Source: Saturnia japonica
Lineage: Eukaryota; Arthropoda; Insecta; Lepidoptera; Saturniidae
Direction of reading: 5' to 3'
Assembly: GCA_033032175.1 (NCBI GenBank)
Contig: CM065332.1
Coordinates: 419,501-483,500 of the forward strand
Length of the DNA stretch: 64,000 nucleotides
Part shown: positions 11,395 through 22,500 of the stretch, one piece after another
Layout: the number at the start of each line of letters is the position of its first letter
How positions within the stretch are numbered: position 1 is the first letter of the stretch
Translations under genes and position numbers: made by a program
Notes under the pieces: generated by a model
Told to the model about the DNA's origin: nothing
What the model saw: the letters and a program-made list of their open reading frames with translations, nothing else
The model's database searches: none

Positions 11395-11640
11395 GATATA
11401 GTATTTTGACACAAACTCACGTGATGTTAAGTATCACTTAACCCAAGATGGTAGCACGCTAAGTCTATTAACAGAATTGGCTCTCAAGTGCGTCTGCCAG
11501 AACGAACCAATAGGTATTTGACGAAGATTTTCAGGTAGAACTTAAACTTAAACTAGCCAGATGAGCATTAACCACCACCACGATGTTTTTCCTCAACAAA
11601 AGTTCACGCTCATTGCTTCGAAACCACACTGAACCTTCAT
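11395..11640 (-). repeat. decayed SINE fragment (family S2)
   Basis: It shares order and wording with 31722-31995: 'atcactta', 'gtagcacgctaagtct', 'ttggctctca', 'aataggtatttgacga', 'actagccaga', then the 'aagttca..attg' part. The tRNA-like head with A and B boxes is not recognisable, so this is an old or truncated copy. Confidence 0.5.
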
Positions 11641-12100
11641 TGCTTTAAAAATCATATCACTATAATATAAAATATGTATAAAAAAAACCCTTCGAATCCG
11701 AAAAGGGTATACAGGTACACCAATGACATTACTAAAAAAAAATCTTTTTTTTTTATTTATTATGAAAATAAAAATGTTGCGATTTAAAATTAACATATTT
11801 AGTTTTAGTTTCCCTAAAATTCAGAAGATTTTTAAGACGTGATAACACCGTTGCCAGCTCCGGCGCTGTGCAGTGGTACGTTTGATCGTATGGCGGTACC
11901 CTGCGCCGCGCCGTCTGTATTGCCATGTAAGTTTCTTCATTTAACTAATTTTTTTTTTACTTTTTATTAGGGGTATTTTTTTTAACTAATAATCTGAGAT
12001 ATATAACATAAACAGAATATAATATCGATATCTAGTCACACCTTCATGGATCCGACTGGGTTTTTAATACATATTATATACAAGGTGAAGAGTTAATGTA

Positions 12101-12130
12101 CACACACATCAAAAAAGTCTAAGCAACATG
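12101..12130 (+). repeat. left TIR of the Tc1 element
   Basis: It begins CACACACATC, runs through ATCAAAAAAG and ends CTAAGCAACATG. It pairs with 13670-13699 with about four mismatches. Confidence 0.88.
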
Positions 12131-12405
12131 GTTGATATTACAAATTTTTCCATTTATATTAATTCATTTCTAAATATTTACTCAAACAAAGTGCGTAGGT
12201 AAGTAAACTTTTTTGTTATTGATGACATACTGGCTGGATGTAAAAAAAAAATCATTGTTTTGTTTTTTCATAAAATTCAAATGACTGCGAATTTGTTTGA
12301 ATTTAAGTGCGTTTTAATTGCTACGTTTAGTCTTGATTTTATAATTTTACCAACCATTTCAATAAAGTTAGCGACAAAATTGAATTGTTAGATATTCTTT
12401 ACGTC

Positions 12406-13428
12406 ATGAAGCGACGTCATTTGATGGCAGATGAAATGCAAAAAGCTGTAGGGATGTTGCAAGCGGGAAGTAATCAATCTCAGGTATCTCGACATTTTGA
12501 CATTCATAGAAGTGTTATTTGTCGTCTTTGGCAGCGCTACAATAATACAGGAGAACCCGCTGAACAGCATCCAGGCCGTAAAAGGAGTACAACCACTTGG
12601 CAAGACCGGTACATACAACTGACTGCAAGACGCCAGCCGATGTTAACCGCTCGAGAAATAAGTTTGAGGCTACAAATTTTAAGTGGTGTTGATGTAAGTC
12701 TTTAGACTGTGCGAAATCGACTGCATGAGTACGACCTACGAGCTCGACGCCCAATCAGGTGCCCACCGATACGTCGCGGGAATCGCGCTCGTCGATATGA
12801 ATGGTGTAGAGAACGCATAACATGGACCCAGGAACAATGGGATAAAATTATGTTTTCCGATGAGTCGCGATTCGGGTTTAAGTCTGATACAAGAAGGGTG
12901 CGCGTGTATCGTCGGCCGGGAAATACTGAAAGGCTCAGGTGCGTTCAGGAAGTTCATCCATACAGCGGCTCAACAGTTATGTTATGGGCGGGTATTATGA
13001 AGAACAGGCGAAGTGAGCTCGTTTTTGTAAATGGAAACATGAATGCTGAAAATTACATTGAGGATATTCTCAGACCTTATGTCTACCCATTTGCACAAAC
13101 CTTTGGCTCTGATTTTAGGTTAATGCATGACAATGCGCGTTCCCATACAGCTCGGCGAACCAGTGAATACTTTGCAACGGAGAACATCCGGGTATTGCCC
13201 TGGCCTGCACAATCGCCAGATCTCAACCCCATCGAACACGCATGGGACATGCTCCAGAGACATGTTTTGAAGGACTTGGACGGAGCGACAACAACCCAAC
13301 AGCTGAAAGATTTGCTACAATTCCATTGGGAGCGAATACCGCAAGATGACATAAACAGTCTCATTAATTCAATGAATAATCGTTGCCGACAAGTTCTGAA
13401 TAGTAGAGAAGCCCATACTTTGTATTAA
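12406..13428 (+). pseudogene. Tc1 transposase with one in-frame TAG
   Basis: The transposase binds the TIRs and does cut-and-paste transposition. ATG 12406 gives 340 codons to TAA 13426-13428, the usual Tc1 length. The N-terminus has paired helix-turn-helix character (VGMLQAGSNQSQVSRHF) and a GRKRSTT linker. The catalytic triad is D152 (FSDESRF, codon 12859), D242 (HDNARSH, codon 13129) and E277 (NPIEHAW), with 34 residues between the last two. A TAG at 12703-12705 lies in frame just before the TVRNRLHE segment. The frame is otherwise open on both sides, so this is one nonsense change and not general decay. Splicing around it or readthrough cannot be judged from sequence. Confidence 0.92.
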
Positions 13429-13669
13429 ATTGTTCTATTCTTTCACAATAAATACATTTTCTTTAGAAATTTCATTTTGTAAGAAAAAAGTTTAGTTTCT
13501 TATGTATCTTAGTTTCTACAGTATATTCTAATATTGTTCATTTCTGTTATTAAAAGAACTTATAAAAACAACAGCTGTTATTTTTACATCATAGAACCCT
13601 CAAGATATTATTTTAAAAATAAAATACAACGTTATAATGTGAAGAACCATCCTAAAATTTAAATTAGTA

Positions 13670-13699
13670 CATGTTGCTTAGATTTTTTTGATGAGTGTA
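13670..13699 (-). repeat. right TIR of the Tc1 element
   Basis: On the - strand it reads TACACTCATC, then a 7-A run, then TCTAAGCAACATG, matching the left TIR. TA at 13700-13701 completes the duplication. Confidence 0.88.
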
Positions 13700-13701
13700 T
13701 A

Positions 13702-14706
13702 TTAAAGTCTGGTGACTTTCGTAATAGCGTTTGGTGACCACGATTTCGAAATTTTCTCACAGAATATTTAAGTGTGAAAATTTTCTACTCAGCTACGAGA
13801 AGTTTATTATCCAAGCTTCTGAGCTATAAATAAGAATGTCTCGAATTACCGTTGTATAAGTTTTATCTGTTGCTAAGAAACTTCGACACGGATACTTTGT
13901 GTGTTTCTATAGGATCTGAAGATATTCCGAATACGGATAACAAATTAAACTAACTTGTAAAACTTGTAAAATGTGCAAATAAAATGTTATCTTTCACTAT
14001 CCGCTTTCAGTATAAAGGAATAAAGAAATATCAAAGAAGTGAATTAAAAATGCGCTAAACAATTTTTATACGGGACGTTTCGGTTTAAAGGCTCTTTGAA
14101 TCGACAAAGAGATAACTTTCCCGCTGAAATATTTTAAAATATAGCTGAAAAGAGCTTCAGTTGTTGTAACACTATATGTTTATAAAGCTCAAAATCTGGG
14201 TGTGAGATGCTTTGTTATATTTCTCTTAAGGTTCCAGCACGAATGTCTTACCAATAAACGACAATCGAAGAAATCCTGACGACACGTTCGAACACACTTA
14301 TGCTCGTCTGATTTGAAATCAGAATACCACAAGGTATACAGTTTTTTTACAAAATTAAAAATACATTATTTAATTTAAGCCCGAAGAAGACACCAATTTT
14401 ATCGTCAAAGTACTAGAGCTGTTTGGGAAAACATCCCAATCATCAAGAAGAATCGAGATGAATCAAGAAGATGGGTTTATCATTTATCAACTATAGAAGT
14501 TGTGAGAGAATCATATTATTTTACTTATTGGATTTACGGAGAGGAATTGATGAATGCATAATTATGTTGATTTTATTATTTCATTGCCATAGTGAGTTTT
14601 TATAAGTAATTTTATTATTGTAGCAAAATTTGTGTCAATAAAACTCCGATTAAAAAAATATACCTCCGATATTTTCCATCTAGACTACTATATAAAACCG
14701 TTATAG
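13702..14706. other. intergenic, nothing recognised
   Basis: AT-rich DNA. No ORF of note, no repeat shared with other parts of the window, no TIR or LTR signal. Confidence 0.5.
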
Positions 14707-14720
14707 TAACTGAAAAAGAT
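14707..14720. repeat. left target-site duplication of the truncated Jockey-like insertion
   Basis: TAACTGAAAAAGAT is repeated exactly at 16344-16357. It abuts the T run that is the element's poly(A) tail on the - strand. Confidence 0.88.
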
Positions 14721-16343
14721 TTTTTTTTTTTATGTTTCATCTGCAATCAGTGAATTCACTTTTAGCAGATGTGTTGCATGCTTCTCTCATTTAGAGTGCG
14801 TCCTCCAGCGAGAACATCTACTCATATTTCTCTACTACACTATAGGATGTCTTTTCTCTAGCCGTTTCCTGTATCTAGCATTGACGTTAGTGATTTCTTC
14901 TCTCACTGTGAGCATTTCCAGATGTTCATGGATCTCAGCATTAGTCACATACCAAGGGACATTACTGATTGTTCGGAGGATTATGTTCTGCATTCTTTGC
15001 ATTCGTATGATGGCGGAGTTACAAGCACTACCCCACAGCTGAAGGCCATACATCCATACAAGTTTTAGGATCGACTTGTACACTAGTAATTTATTGTCTA
15101 GTGACAGTTTGCTGTTTCGGCCTAGCAACCACAACGAGCTTTTGTATCTAATATTTAGTTCCTCTCGTTTCTTCTTGATGTGCTCCTTCCATGTCATACG
15201 CCTATCAAGATGAAGACCGAGATATCTGACAGAGTTCTGGTGAGGAAGGGTGGCGTTTTCTAGTTTTACCGAGGGGCAATTTTCTTTGCGTAGGGTATAA
15301 GTAACCTGCACAGATTTTGAGGAACTAGCTTTAATCCGCCAGTTTCTAAGCCATTTAGTTGTCTCGTCTAGGCCTTTCTGTAAGATTTTTGAGGCTATTA
15401 CTGGGTCCTTGTGACTCACCAGGATAGCAGTATCATCAGCGAATGTAGCTGTGGTTATGGTATTCGAGCAAGGGAGGTCAGCTGTAAAAATGGTGTAGAG
15501 TACAGGGCCCAGCACTGACCCCTGGGGTACACCAGCTTGTATTTCGAAAAATTTTGATGTGGTTTCACCTTCTTTGACTTTAAACAGTCTCCCTGAGAGA
15601 TATGAACTAAATATTAAAAAATAACTGTGTGGAAGACAACTTTTAATTTTACATAGAAGGCCCTTGTGCCAGACTCTATAGAAAGCCTGTTGTATATCCA
15701 AGAAAACTGCAGAGCAGTATTCTTTTTCTTCTAATGTCTTTCTTATTTTGTTGCAGACTCTATGAACCTGTTCCACAATGGAGTGTTGCTGTCTAAAGCC
15801 AAATTGATGGCTGGGTATGACGCCATTTTCTGTTAGAATAGGAGAGGATTCGCCGAAGAAGGAGTTTTTCAAAAATTTTGGATAAGATCGGGAGCAAACT
15901 TATTGGTCTATAGGATGTGACGTCACTTGATGGTTTTCCATCTTTATAAATCATAATTATTTGGGATACTTTCCATATTGCTGGAAAATGTTGGACTCTT
16001 AATATCCCATTACAAACTCTAGTGATGTAAGTTATATAGCTTTTTGCGGCAGTTGCCTAAGAATTTCTATGGTTATCAGGTCAAAACCCGGCGCTTTTTT
16101 ATTCTTTAGATGCTTTATTATTCCCCACACTTCCCGTACTGTCACAGTTTTTGGCGGTAGGTCAATTTGGAAGGTTTGGTTTAGCGTTGTATCCACTTGG
16201 TTATCGAACTCTTCATTCATAGAATTATTTGGGCTGAATACTTTTGCTAGATGTTCAGCAAATAGGTCTGCTTTTGGCTGTGGTTTTCTCACCCATCCTT
16301 CTGCACACCTCAAGGGTGGTTTAGCAACTTGCGGTCTGTTAAA
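14721..16343 (-). mobile_element. 5'-truncated Jockey-like non-LTR retrotransposon
   Basis: Read on the - strand, the insertion begins mid-ORF2 at 16343 and ends in a poly(A) tail (T run at 14721-14731). A perfect 14-bp duplication flanks it. This is the standard product of target-primed reverse transcription with early 5' termination. It lacks ORF1, the endonuclease and the promoter, so it was dead on arrival. It is a different family from the 4363-10330 element. Confidence 0.92.
14835..16343 (-). pseudogene. reverse transcriptase remnant of the truncated Jockey-like element
   Basis: C-terminal two thirds of ORF2. The first part (about 16343-16032) carries the RT N-terminal region, including HLKNKKAPGFDLI, the finger motif. 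About 15870-16030 is broken by frameshifts and stops, though WKVSQI-like and RPISLL-like stretches are readable. From 15872 to the TAG at 14835-14837 the frame is open for 345 codons: HQFGFRQQHS, FLDIQQAFYRVWHKGLL, AGVPQGSVLGP, FADD at about 15440, and a jockey-type C-terminus with WGSACNSAIIRMQRMQN. The catalytic aspartates persist even though the copy cannot function. Confidence 0.9.
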
Positions 16344-16357
16344 TAACTGAAAAAGAT
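16344..16357. repeat. right target-site duplication of the truncated Jockey-like insertion
   Basis: TAACTGAAAAAGAT, identical to 14707-14720; it marks the 5' truncation point at 16343. Confidence 0.88.
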
Positions 16358-16835
16358 GTGGAGTGTTTTTTATCATGCTGATAAATATGATTACCATTTT
16401 ATTATAGCTATGTTAAAAATTAAAACAGTAAATATTTAATCACCAAAAAAAAAATTCTTAAAAAAAGAAACAGAAATTGAAGTTACGAAGCCTTCAAATT
16501 TCTATTTTTAACGTAATTTGTAATATAAATAGAAACTGTCCTTTTTTCAAAGACATCATCATCATTTTATGAACTAGGTCAGAAACAACACTTTATTTAA
16601 TTAAATTGCTGGTATAAAATAATTAAAAACTTTGAAACGTCTCTATATATTCAACAGACGAATATAAGGAAAAGTTGTTTGAACCCTACAAAGCAAATGT
16701 AAGTAAAGCTGGTAAAATGTTGGTGAACACCTCACAACGAATCTATTACTGGTAATCCTTCCGAGGCACGTCGGCAACTTCGCCTTTACCTACAAACGGC
16801 GTCTCACTAGCATTTGCCAGCTCAGTGTGTTTATT
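16358..16835. other. intergenic, nothing recognised
   Basis: AT-rich sequence without coding or repeat signals that I can support. Confidence 0.45.
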
Positions 16836-16910
16836 TTTAACTGACTTCAAAAAAAGTAAGTTTTCCTAGTATGTTTGTCGACCTATTTTTATGATTATTT
16901 TGTTAGGTTC
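16836..16910 (+). repeat. dispersed repeat (family F), copy 1
   Basis: 'tttttaactgacttcaaaaa' followed by a tgtttgtcgacctatttttatgatt-type segment. It resembles 50925-51000 ('tttttaaccgactccaagaa' then 'cctatttatatgatt'). I know this AACCGACTTC-A-run motif as frequent in lepidopteran DNA; its parent element is not identified. Confidence 0.45.
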
Positions 16911-17060
16911 GTCTATGTACTTATGAGATGATGTTATTATGTGTAGTTAGCTCGCATTCCAGTTAGGTAGGTGGAGACTATGTTACCAAACATTTATAGT
17001 ATATACCTTGGTATATTTTAATCCTCTTGGCTTGTGTACAACAAAACATTATATAATTAA

Positions 17061-17300
17061 CTAGTTGTGCCCGCGACTATGTCCGCGTGGAATTTCGTGT
17101 ATGAAAAAAGCTATGTAGTTGTTCTGAAATTCAAAATCAGCGTGAAAAAACCGTGTTTCATGCTTTGTGAATGTCTCAAATCCCTGAGACTCACCGTGGT
17201 ACTCACGTTTAGCTGTCAGCCTTGCCTCACATTCACTACTTTTAATCAATCGATATTCTGTCATACGTCTACGCTGCAAATTTAATCTAATGCGCTAAAT
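17061..17300 (-). mobile_element. Helitron-like 3' terminus
   Basis: CTAG at 17061-17064 is followed by TTGTGCCCGCGACTATGTCCGCG. On the - strand this is a Helitron 3' end with a short GC-rich hairpin. The inner boundary is approximate and the copy appears truncated. Confidence 0.5.
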
Positions 17301-17707
17301 CGTTCCCTGTAGGTTTCTTGGGCACATAACCTTTTACTTAGGATCTCGTTCAGCAAAAAGTTTTACTTGACTGCATTCCCCAGTTTCTTGTGATAGAACG
17401 GTCCTCACTCTTTTTAGAGCAATGGAATTACCCGTCCACTTTTTATCAGTCATTTTAATTTAGTATTCATCCAAATAATGGCACAATGAATCAAAAGCCC
17501 TTTGAGTATATCCAAGTAAATAATTAAAATTGTATTATATTTTCCATTCAATATTATCTGGAAGTCATAATATAGGCCGAGAAGTTCAATAGGTATATAA
17601 ATTTAGGATTTTGCAAATGTGTTCTGTCCTTGATTCTAAACCCCTCCGTAGTATTTTTCTTAAATATCTTGAATATTCAGATTTCGACTCTAGTCTTTTA
17701 TTATAAA
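17301..17707. other. intergenic, nothing recognised
   Basis: AT-rich DNA between two - strand Helitron ends. It could be decayed interior of the 17061 copy, but no match to a better copy supports that. Confidence 0.35.
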
Positions 17708-18000
17708 CTAGCTGTGCCCGTGGCTTTGCTCACGTAGCCTACAGAATGCTCACGCGAATCTTGCTCCCCCGCTCCCGACTATTTTAGAGACAAAAATGCT
17801 TATTGTGGGTGTTCCTTAAAAGATATATGTATTCTCTCCCGGACTTTTTTGTAGCTCTTTTTAATGTCTATGATTATGTAGTATATTAATTTGCTATATC
17901 TCTTATGGCTTACTCAGCATAAGCCCTAAAATACATTACACCCGAATTGATTCACCATGACCAGCTTTTTTTAATTTTGCATGAACGTTAGACGATAAAT
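17708..18000 (-). mobile_element. non-autonomous Helitron (family A), 3' half
   Basis: CTAG at 17708-17711, then CTGTGCCCGTGGCTTTGCTCACG, gives a - strand 3' terminus. The next about 250 bp (gctcccgactatttt, aaaaatgcttattgtgggtgtt, ttgctatatctc, cccgaattgattcaccatga) match the copies at 27034-27501 (+) and 44287-44790 (-). The 5' half is missing. Confidence 0.68.
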
Positions 18001-18060
18001 CTACTGTTTTTCACACCGATTTAAGCTGTGTGTTATCCGTTAACTATTCTCATGAATCTA

Positions 18061-18409
18061 TACATTAATATGTGAAGCAAAAGCTTTCAGTAACTTTTGA
18101 AGCGCATTGCGTGCATGGAAGACTGTGAGACTTGGCATGGTTAAATATTTATATGAAGAAGGAGTACAGAAAGCTAAAATTTATCTATAATATCTGTTAC
18201 TAATATATTCAAAAAAAAAATAATACTGTGAATTCCCGACCATGCCATTGAACTTAGACCCCCCAAAATATTGACATTGTCACTCAACGAAAAGTGACAG
18301 CAAGTGATGTAGAAATACTCATTGTTTATGAATACTGTAAATGTCAAACAGAAAATAGTCTATTATCAAAAATTCGCTGGTCGAATTTCGACTCGAGGGC
18401 AATCGCTAG
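18061..18409 (+). mobile_element. Helitron-like repeat (family E), copy 1
   Basis: The sequence recurs at 29862-30570, there split by an insertion. Its right end has a perfect hairpin GTCGAA-T-TTCGAC (18380-18392), 13 nt, then CTAG (18406-18409) and T. A stem about 10-13 nt before CTRR is the canonical Helitron 3' end. No coding capacity. The left end is set by where the two copies begin to agree. Confidence 0.58.
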
Positions 18410-19748
18410 TTATATTAAATAGATAAATATAATATGATGCTAAAACGTTTGAGAACCACAGGAGCATACAAAGTTGTATCAAGTGAAGCAGGAAGTAGTA
18501 CTTAATCCACAGGATACAGTTTAGCGGAGTTTACGGAACGACAGATGAAAAAACTTCGTCTACCGGCTTTAGCCACTGGACCAGTGAGACTTGTTTTGTT
18601 TCGTTAAGTTTTCTTACCAACTATCTTGTAATCTTTATAGAGATTAAATCTATTTATATAAATCATGGAGGTTGTTTACCTGAGATCGGCGACATATCGA
18701 CCTGAAGGTTGTTGGGTCCATTCTTGTAAAACGATCTCTTGACAGTGAGAAAAGAATTACAGGAAAACTAGATCACTTGTTACAAGTTATCTTGGGTTTA
18801 ACATTTGTAGTGGTAAAATACAGAAAAATAGATTTCTTCATGTGCATGAAAGTCATGTTCATACCTTCCCCCATTTACCTTCTACTTTTGTCCAGTGGTG
18901 AGATATAAATAAGTTGGTATTTTGTTTCTTTAAACATATAAAGTTACCGATTGGATTGCTAACATAATATTTATGATGAAAAATGTGTAAAAGTGAGGCT
19001 ACATCGAGAACAGTGTTGGGTGCGTTTGCTGTGGTACTTTTAAGTATTATGACCGTAACTCTCGTAAGTACGACACTCTGTCAAAATAAAATGTTAAATA
19101 AAATCTTATAATTAGATAATTTGTACGACAAGTTAGTTTTTCAAACTCGTGACTATGGTAAATTCTCGATATGGTCTCGGGCTTACATTCGTCTTCTTGT
19201 TTGTAAAAACCAACGTCTGCACGCGTGTCATACAAACGTTTTTCAACACATTTGCGAGAAAACAGTACATTTTCTACGCTTGAACTCATGAACTCATATT
19301 ATTATTTTTGTATAAACATCAGTCAGAAAGTCGTAACAATCTTTGACGTTTCTAATATGAAAATGGCGTGCATTTGTAAATAACGTCACGTGCGTGTGGT
19401 GAAAATTAAAACTACATCTTTCGTCTAATTTTCTTTTTAGTATTAAGGTGAGACATGTAACTCATCAAAAGCGTTTCCAAGGAGGTTCAATCTTTCCGCT
19501 TACTTATTCTCATATTGTGAAACTCCTTTTTTGAATTCTTATATTTTTTTATGGAAATAAAAAAAACCGTAATGGATACGCACGGCGCTATATAGCGTGC
19601 GGTAAAACAAGTACTTAGGTGAAAATGCCTATTTAACCTATTTTACTGCACGCTCCGTTGTATTATCGTGCGTAACTTGTAACTTTTGAACAATGTATAC
19701 GGGCTTCGTAAATGCATTTTTTTAGAAAATGTGTTGAAAATGATCTTT
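18410..19748. other. intergenic with one hairpin
   Basis: AT-rich, with no coding region recognised. A long imperfect hairpin at 19577-19674 is listed separately. Confidence 0.45.
19577..19674. other. 98-nt two-segment hairpin
   Basis: The outer stem TACGCACG (19577-19584) pairs exactly with CGTGCGTA (19667-19674). The inner stem GCGTGCGGTAAAA (19595-19607) pairs with TTTTACTGCACGC (19641-19653) with one mismatch. An asymmetric internal loop and a 33-nt terminal loop lie between. The size suits a pre-miRNA or small MITE; no evidence decides. Confidence 0.4.
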
Positions 19749-20337
19749 ATTTATACTTTAACACAATAAAACGAAAGGGTTTTTGTTTGTTTAAACACGC
19801 TAATCTTTGGAACTACTGAAAAATTCGAAAAATAATTTTTGTGTATAACAGCCAGGCTCACGTGGAATAGGCTATCTAACAAAAGGCTATAACTCTCAAC
19901 TAAATATTGATTTTTATTAAGTAAGTTGGAGGCGGAAGCCCAACTGAATTGCTTAATCAGCGTGCGCTAGCGTAACGGTTAGTGATACGTAAATACAATG
20001 TTCTAAAAAAATATTAGGGATAGCATATACCTATCTCTTACGCATAAGCCCCAAAAAGCTACTTTTTGAAAAAAAATGGTTAAAAATAAAAAAGTGATTT
20101 ATGAACTTTATTTTTAGACCTGGCATATTAATCCTTACGAACAAAAGTTACTTCATCATAATCAAAATTTTATGAAGTTAAGTTTTGTTCTTTATAGCAT
20201 GTATTTATGTATGCATCGTTTAGGAGATAACGAAAAATTAAAATAATTTGTACTTGCGGGAAGAACAATTATGATAGACTACACGGGTGCGTTGGCTGTC
20301 GGGTAAAAACACGGGTGGAACTGCGGGGCACAGCTAG
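19749..20337 (+). mobile_element. non-autonomous Helitron (family B), copy 1
   Basis: It starts in the 'tttgtttgtttaaacacgct' region and ends CTGCGGGGCACAGCTAG (CTAG 20334-20337) then T. It is collinear with 29160-29847 (+) and with the interrupted - strand copy at 58986-59455 plus 63883-64000: 'ggaactac', 'cagccaggctcacg', 'ctataac', 'gttagtgatacg', 'acttgcgggaagaacaatta'. I associate this type with the Lep1 class of lepidopteran Helitrons. No ORF. Confidence 0.72.
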
Positions 20338-21479
20338 TAAATATATATTTTTTAAATGAACAAATAAAAATGATTCTCAACTAGTTTCTTCCCGCAACTT
20401 TTACGCCTTTTTTTTACTATGACCTTTTCCAGGTCTAAGGTTACCTTTATGCCAAATTTAATTGCGATCGGTTCAAATGCTTAGATTTTATTTTTAGTCA
20501 CCATTGTGCATAAAATGTATTTGAAACAAATCAGAAATCCTAAACGACGTTAATAATTCTTGATATAACATGTTTTAACACATTGTTTATATTCTAAACA
20601 TGTTAAAATAAAATGGAAACCATAAAGTTGTCGTATTGTGTTGTGATACACACAACATGATCAAGGAAGCTAACATGTTTACTTATCGAGATGCTACACC
20701 GTGCCGTAGCAACATCTACGTCGTAGCGCACGCTACGGAGCTACACAATAACCACATTACGCTTAGTTTGTATAACGGTGCGGTTCCGTAACTTGCTCGT
20801 ATATTCTTAAACATACGTATACTATGAACATTACATATTAAATATTTTAACTTCTAAATAACATGTAAAAGGCAATTTCCTGACTAAATCAACGTTGCCT
20901 AGCCTAAGATAGGATAGACATTTTAAATTTGGGAATCATGTGGTTTATATTGTGGTCATAGTCTAAGGAAAGATTTATCAAAACTTTTATGGAAGAAAAA
21001 AGGTATGCGTACGCACTTAAAAAGTTATACTTAGCTCCAAAAATTTTATTTAGCAATACGATAAAGTTATAAAACCATCAATGATAATAATTTAACAAAT
21101 TTTATTAACTTTTTTAATTTTTTAAAATAATTTAATGTTGTACATTCTAACATAGTTAATGTTACATAAAATAGAATCTTCTTCTTTGTCCGTCCCTTAT
21201 CCCATTATTTGGGGTCGGGTTTCCTCACATTTTTTGTGCTAAACCAATCGGCCTTATTTTGTCAATTCTGTCATTTGGGCTTTCTTGATCACTCTTTATA
21301 TTATACTACCAAATAAAATAGAGTAATTTTTAAAAAATCAGTAAAATGTTATTGTCGATCAATGACATTTAAAACTAACTTCATCATGTTGAATTTCCGT
21401 CACATGACGGTTGCGCATTTTTACCAATCTTTACAGTTTTATTCTCTATTAAATGTTAAATAAACTATAGCTTTAATAG
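20338..21479. other. intergenic with a palindromic cluster near 20700
   Basis: No coding region. CGTAGCG-CA-CGCTACG (20722-20737) is a perfect inverted repeat inside a GTAGC/CTACG-rich segment (about 20695-20745). Around 21184-21300 'cccattatttggggtcgg' resembles a recurrent insect repeat, but there is no second copy here. Confidence 0.4.
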
Positions 21480-21851
21480 TTATTGGGTATAAATTAATTG
21501 AAATAATACTAACACTTTTAAACAATATTAAAGAGACACGTATTTCTGCGTTTTTGAAAATCGGCCTCTATAGAGTGAAAAGGAGTAACAATTTATTTAT
21601 GAAAATTAATATTTAAAGGATTAGTATTACTTGAAACTTGATGCTAATTTGACATTATAATTAATGAGGTAGGTATTTCGGCGTTTTTAAAAATTCAACT
21701 TTTATGATGAAAAAGATTATATGATAGTTTGTACCTATCGGAGATATCTGAGACTAATTTGATAACAATATACGAAACAAAATAAAATTCAAAAAAAATA
21801 TCTGTACAAGTCTTATAATTTACGCATGCGAAGCAGTGTGGAAAAAGCTAG
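21480..21851 (+). mobile_element. decayed Helitron-like remnant
   Basis: The right end 'gaagcagtgtggaaaaagctag' (CTAG 21848-21851) then TT looks like a degraded Helitron 3' end. Two internal segments resemble each other ('gtatttctgcgtttttgaaaat' near 21540 and 'gtatttcggcgtttttaaaaat' near 21671), suggesting an internal duplication. The left boundary is a guess. Confidence 0.35.
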
Positions 21852-22049
21852 TTATTTTATAAAGAATGTGTAATACTGAAAACTCCAAATTTAAGTGTTT
21901 TTTTTTTTTATTATAACTTATTTTTCCCTTCTATAATAGACACAGTAAAGTTCCGTCCAGTTGAGTTTTATTGCACCCCGTACAAATTGCCATTTTGGGA
22001 CATTTACGCCAATGGAAAATAACAATATAAAACAATTCAGTATAATCTA

Positions 22050-22500
22050 ATATACTGAAGGGGCAGGCGTGTAAATAGTCGTGCTCCTATAGCGGGTTGA
22101 GAACCTTTACGACTAACACGGGGAGACGTGTCTGTCCAACTTCATCTATTCCAGCCCACATCCATCATCCAACATCAAAGCCAGTAGGCAAATTAAGAAA
22201 TCGCTTACCGATACGCTTCCGGCTGCGGCTCGTAATCCTCCAGCAAGGTTCGTGGCACTGTAGCTTTCTTCTTGGTGGCCACCAGGTTTCGTTAACACGA
22301 AGCACTATTGTTATCTAGGCTATATTATGTGATATTGTTTTTTGCGGGATTAAATATATTAATATGCGCTCCAGAATGGAGATGGATTCAAATGTTATAA
22401 AATCCAAATTCAGCGCAGCAGTAATTGCGCGCACGCGGCGGTCGGCGATCAGTTTGCGACTAAAAAAAATACCCACAGGCAGTGCTGCCAAACGTCACCT
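22050..22500. other. GC-richer island, unidentified
   Basis: About 22070-22310 is much less AT-rich than its surroundings and is open on the + strand for 73 codons from 22097. On the - strand it contains a possible splice donor (CG|GTAAGC near 22210). No protein family is recognised. It may be part of an unidentified retroelement or a host exon. A second GC-rich patch near 22425-22510 ends the island. Confidence 0.3.

Larger units (their letters stand above)
10331..12098. other. intergenic stretch with small repeats
   Basis: AT-rich, with no coding region recognised. It contains a perfect inverted repeat (10602-10635) and a decayed SINE fragment (about 11395-11640), listed separately. A GC-richer patch near 11850-11925 ('gttgccagctccggcgctg') is unassigned. 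Confidence 0.5.
12101..13699 (+). mobile_element. Tc1-family DNA transposon (DD34E), nearly intact
   Basis: A 1,599-bp element with TA target duplications (12099-12100 and 13700-13701), inverted repeats of about 30 bp at both ends, and one transposase gene. The TIRs share ATCAAAAAA and CTAAGCAACATG with a few mismatches. Size, TA duplication and DD34E triad are diagnostic of the Tc1 group of IS630-Tc1-mariner. An AATAAA about 20 bp after the stop may serve the transposase mRNA. One nonsense codon is the only visible lesion. Confidence 0.93.

Noticed and set aside
20695..20745. CRISPR-like or tandem palindromic array (GTAGC/CTACG cluster)
   Set aside because: Only one perfect pair, no regular spacing, and the eukaryotic context makes a CRISPR array implausible.
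21184..21310. Segment reminiscent of a widespread insect repeat ('cccattatttggggtcgg')
   Set aside because: No second copy in the window and no structure; memory alone is not enough to call a feature.
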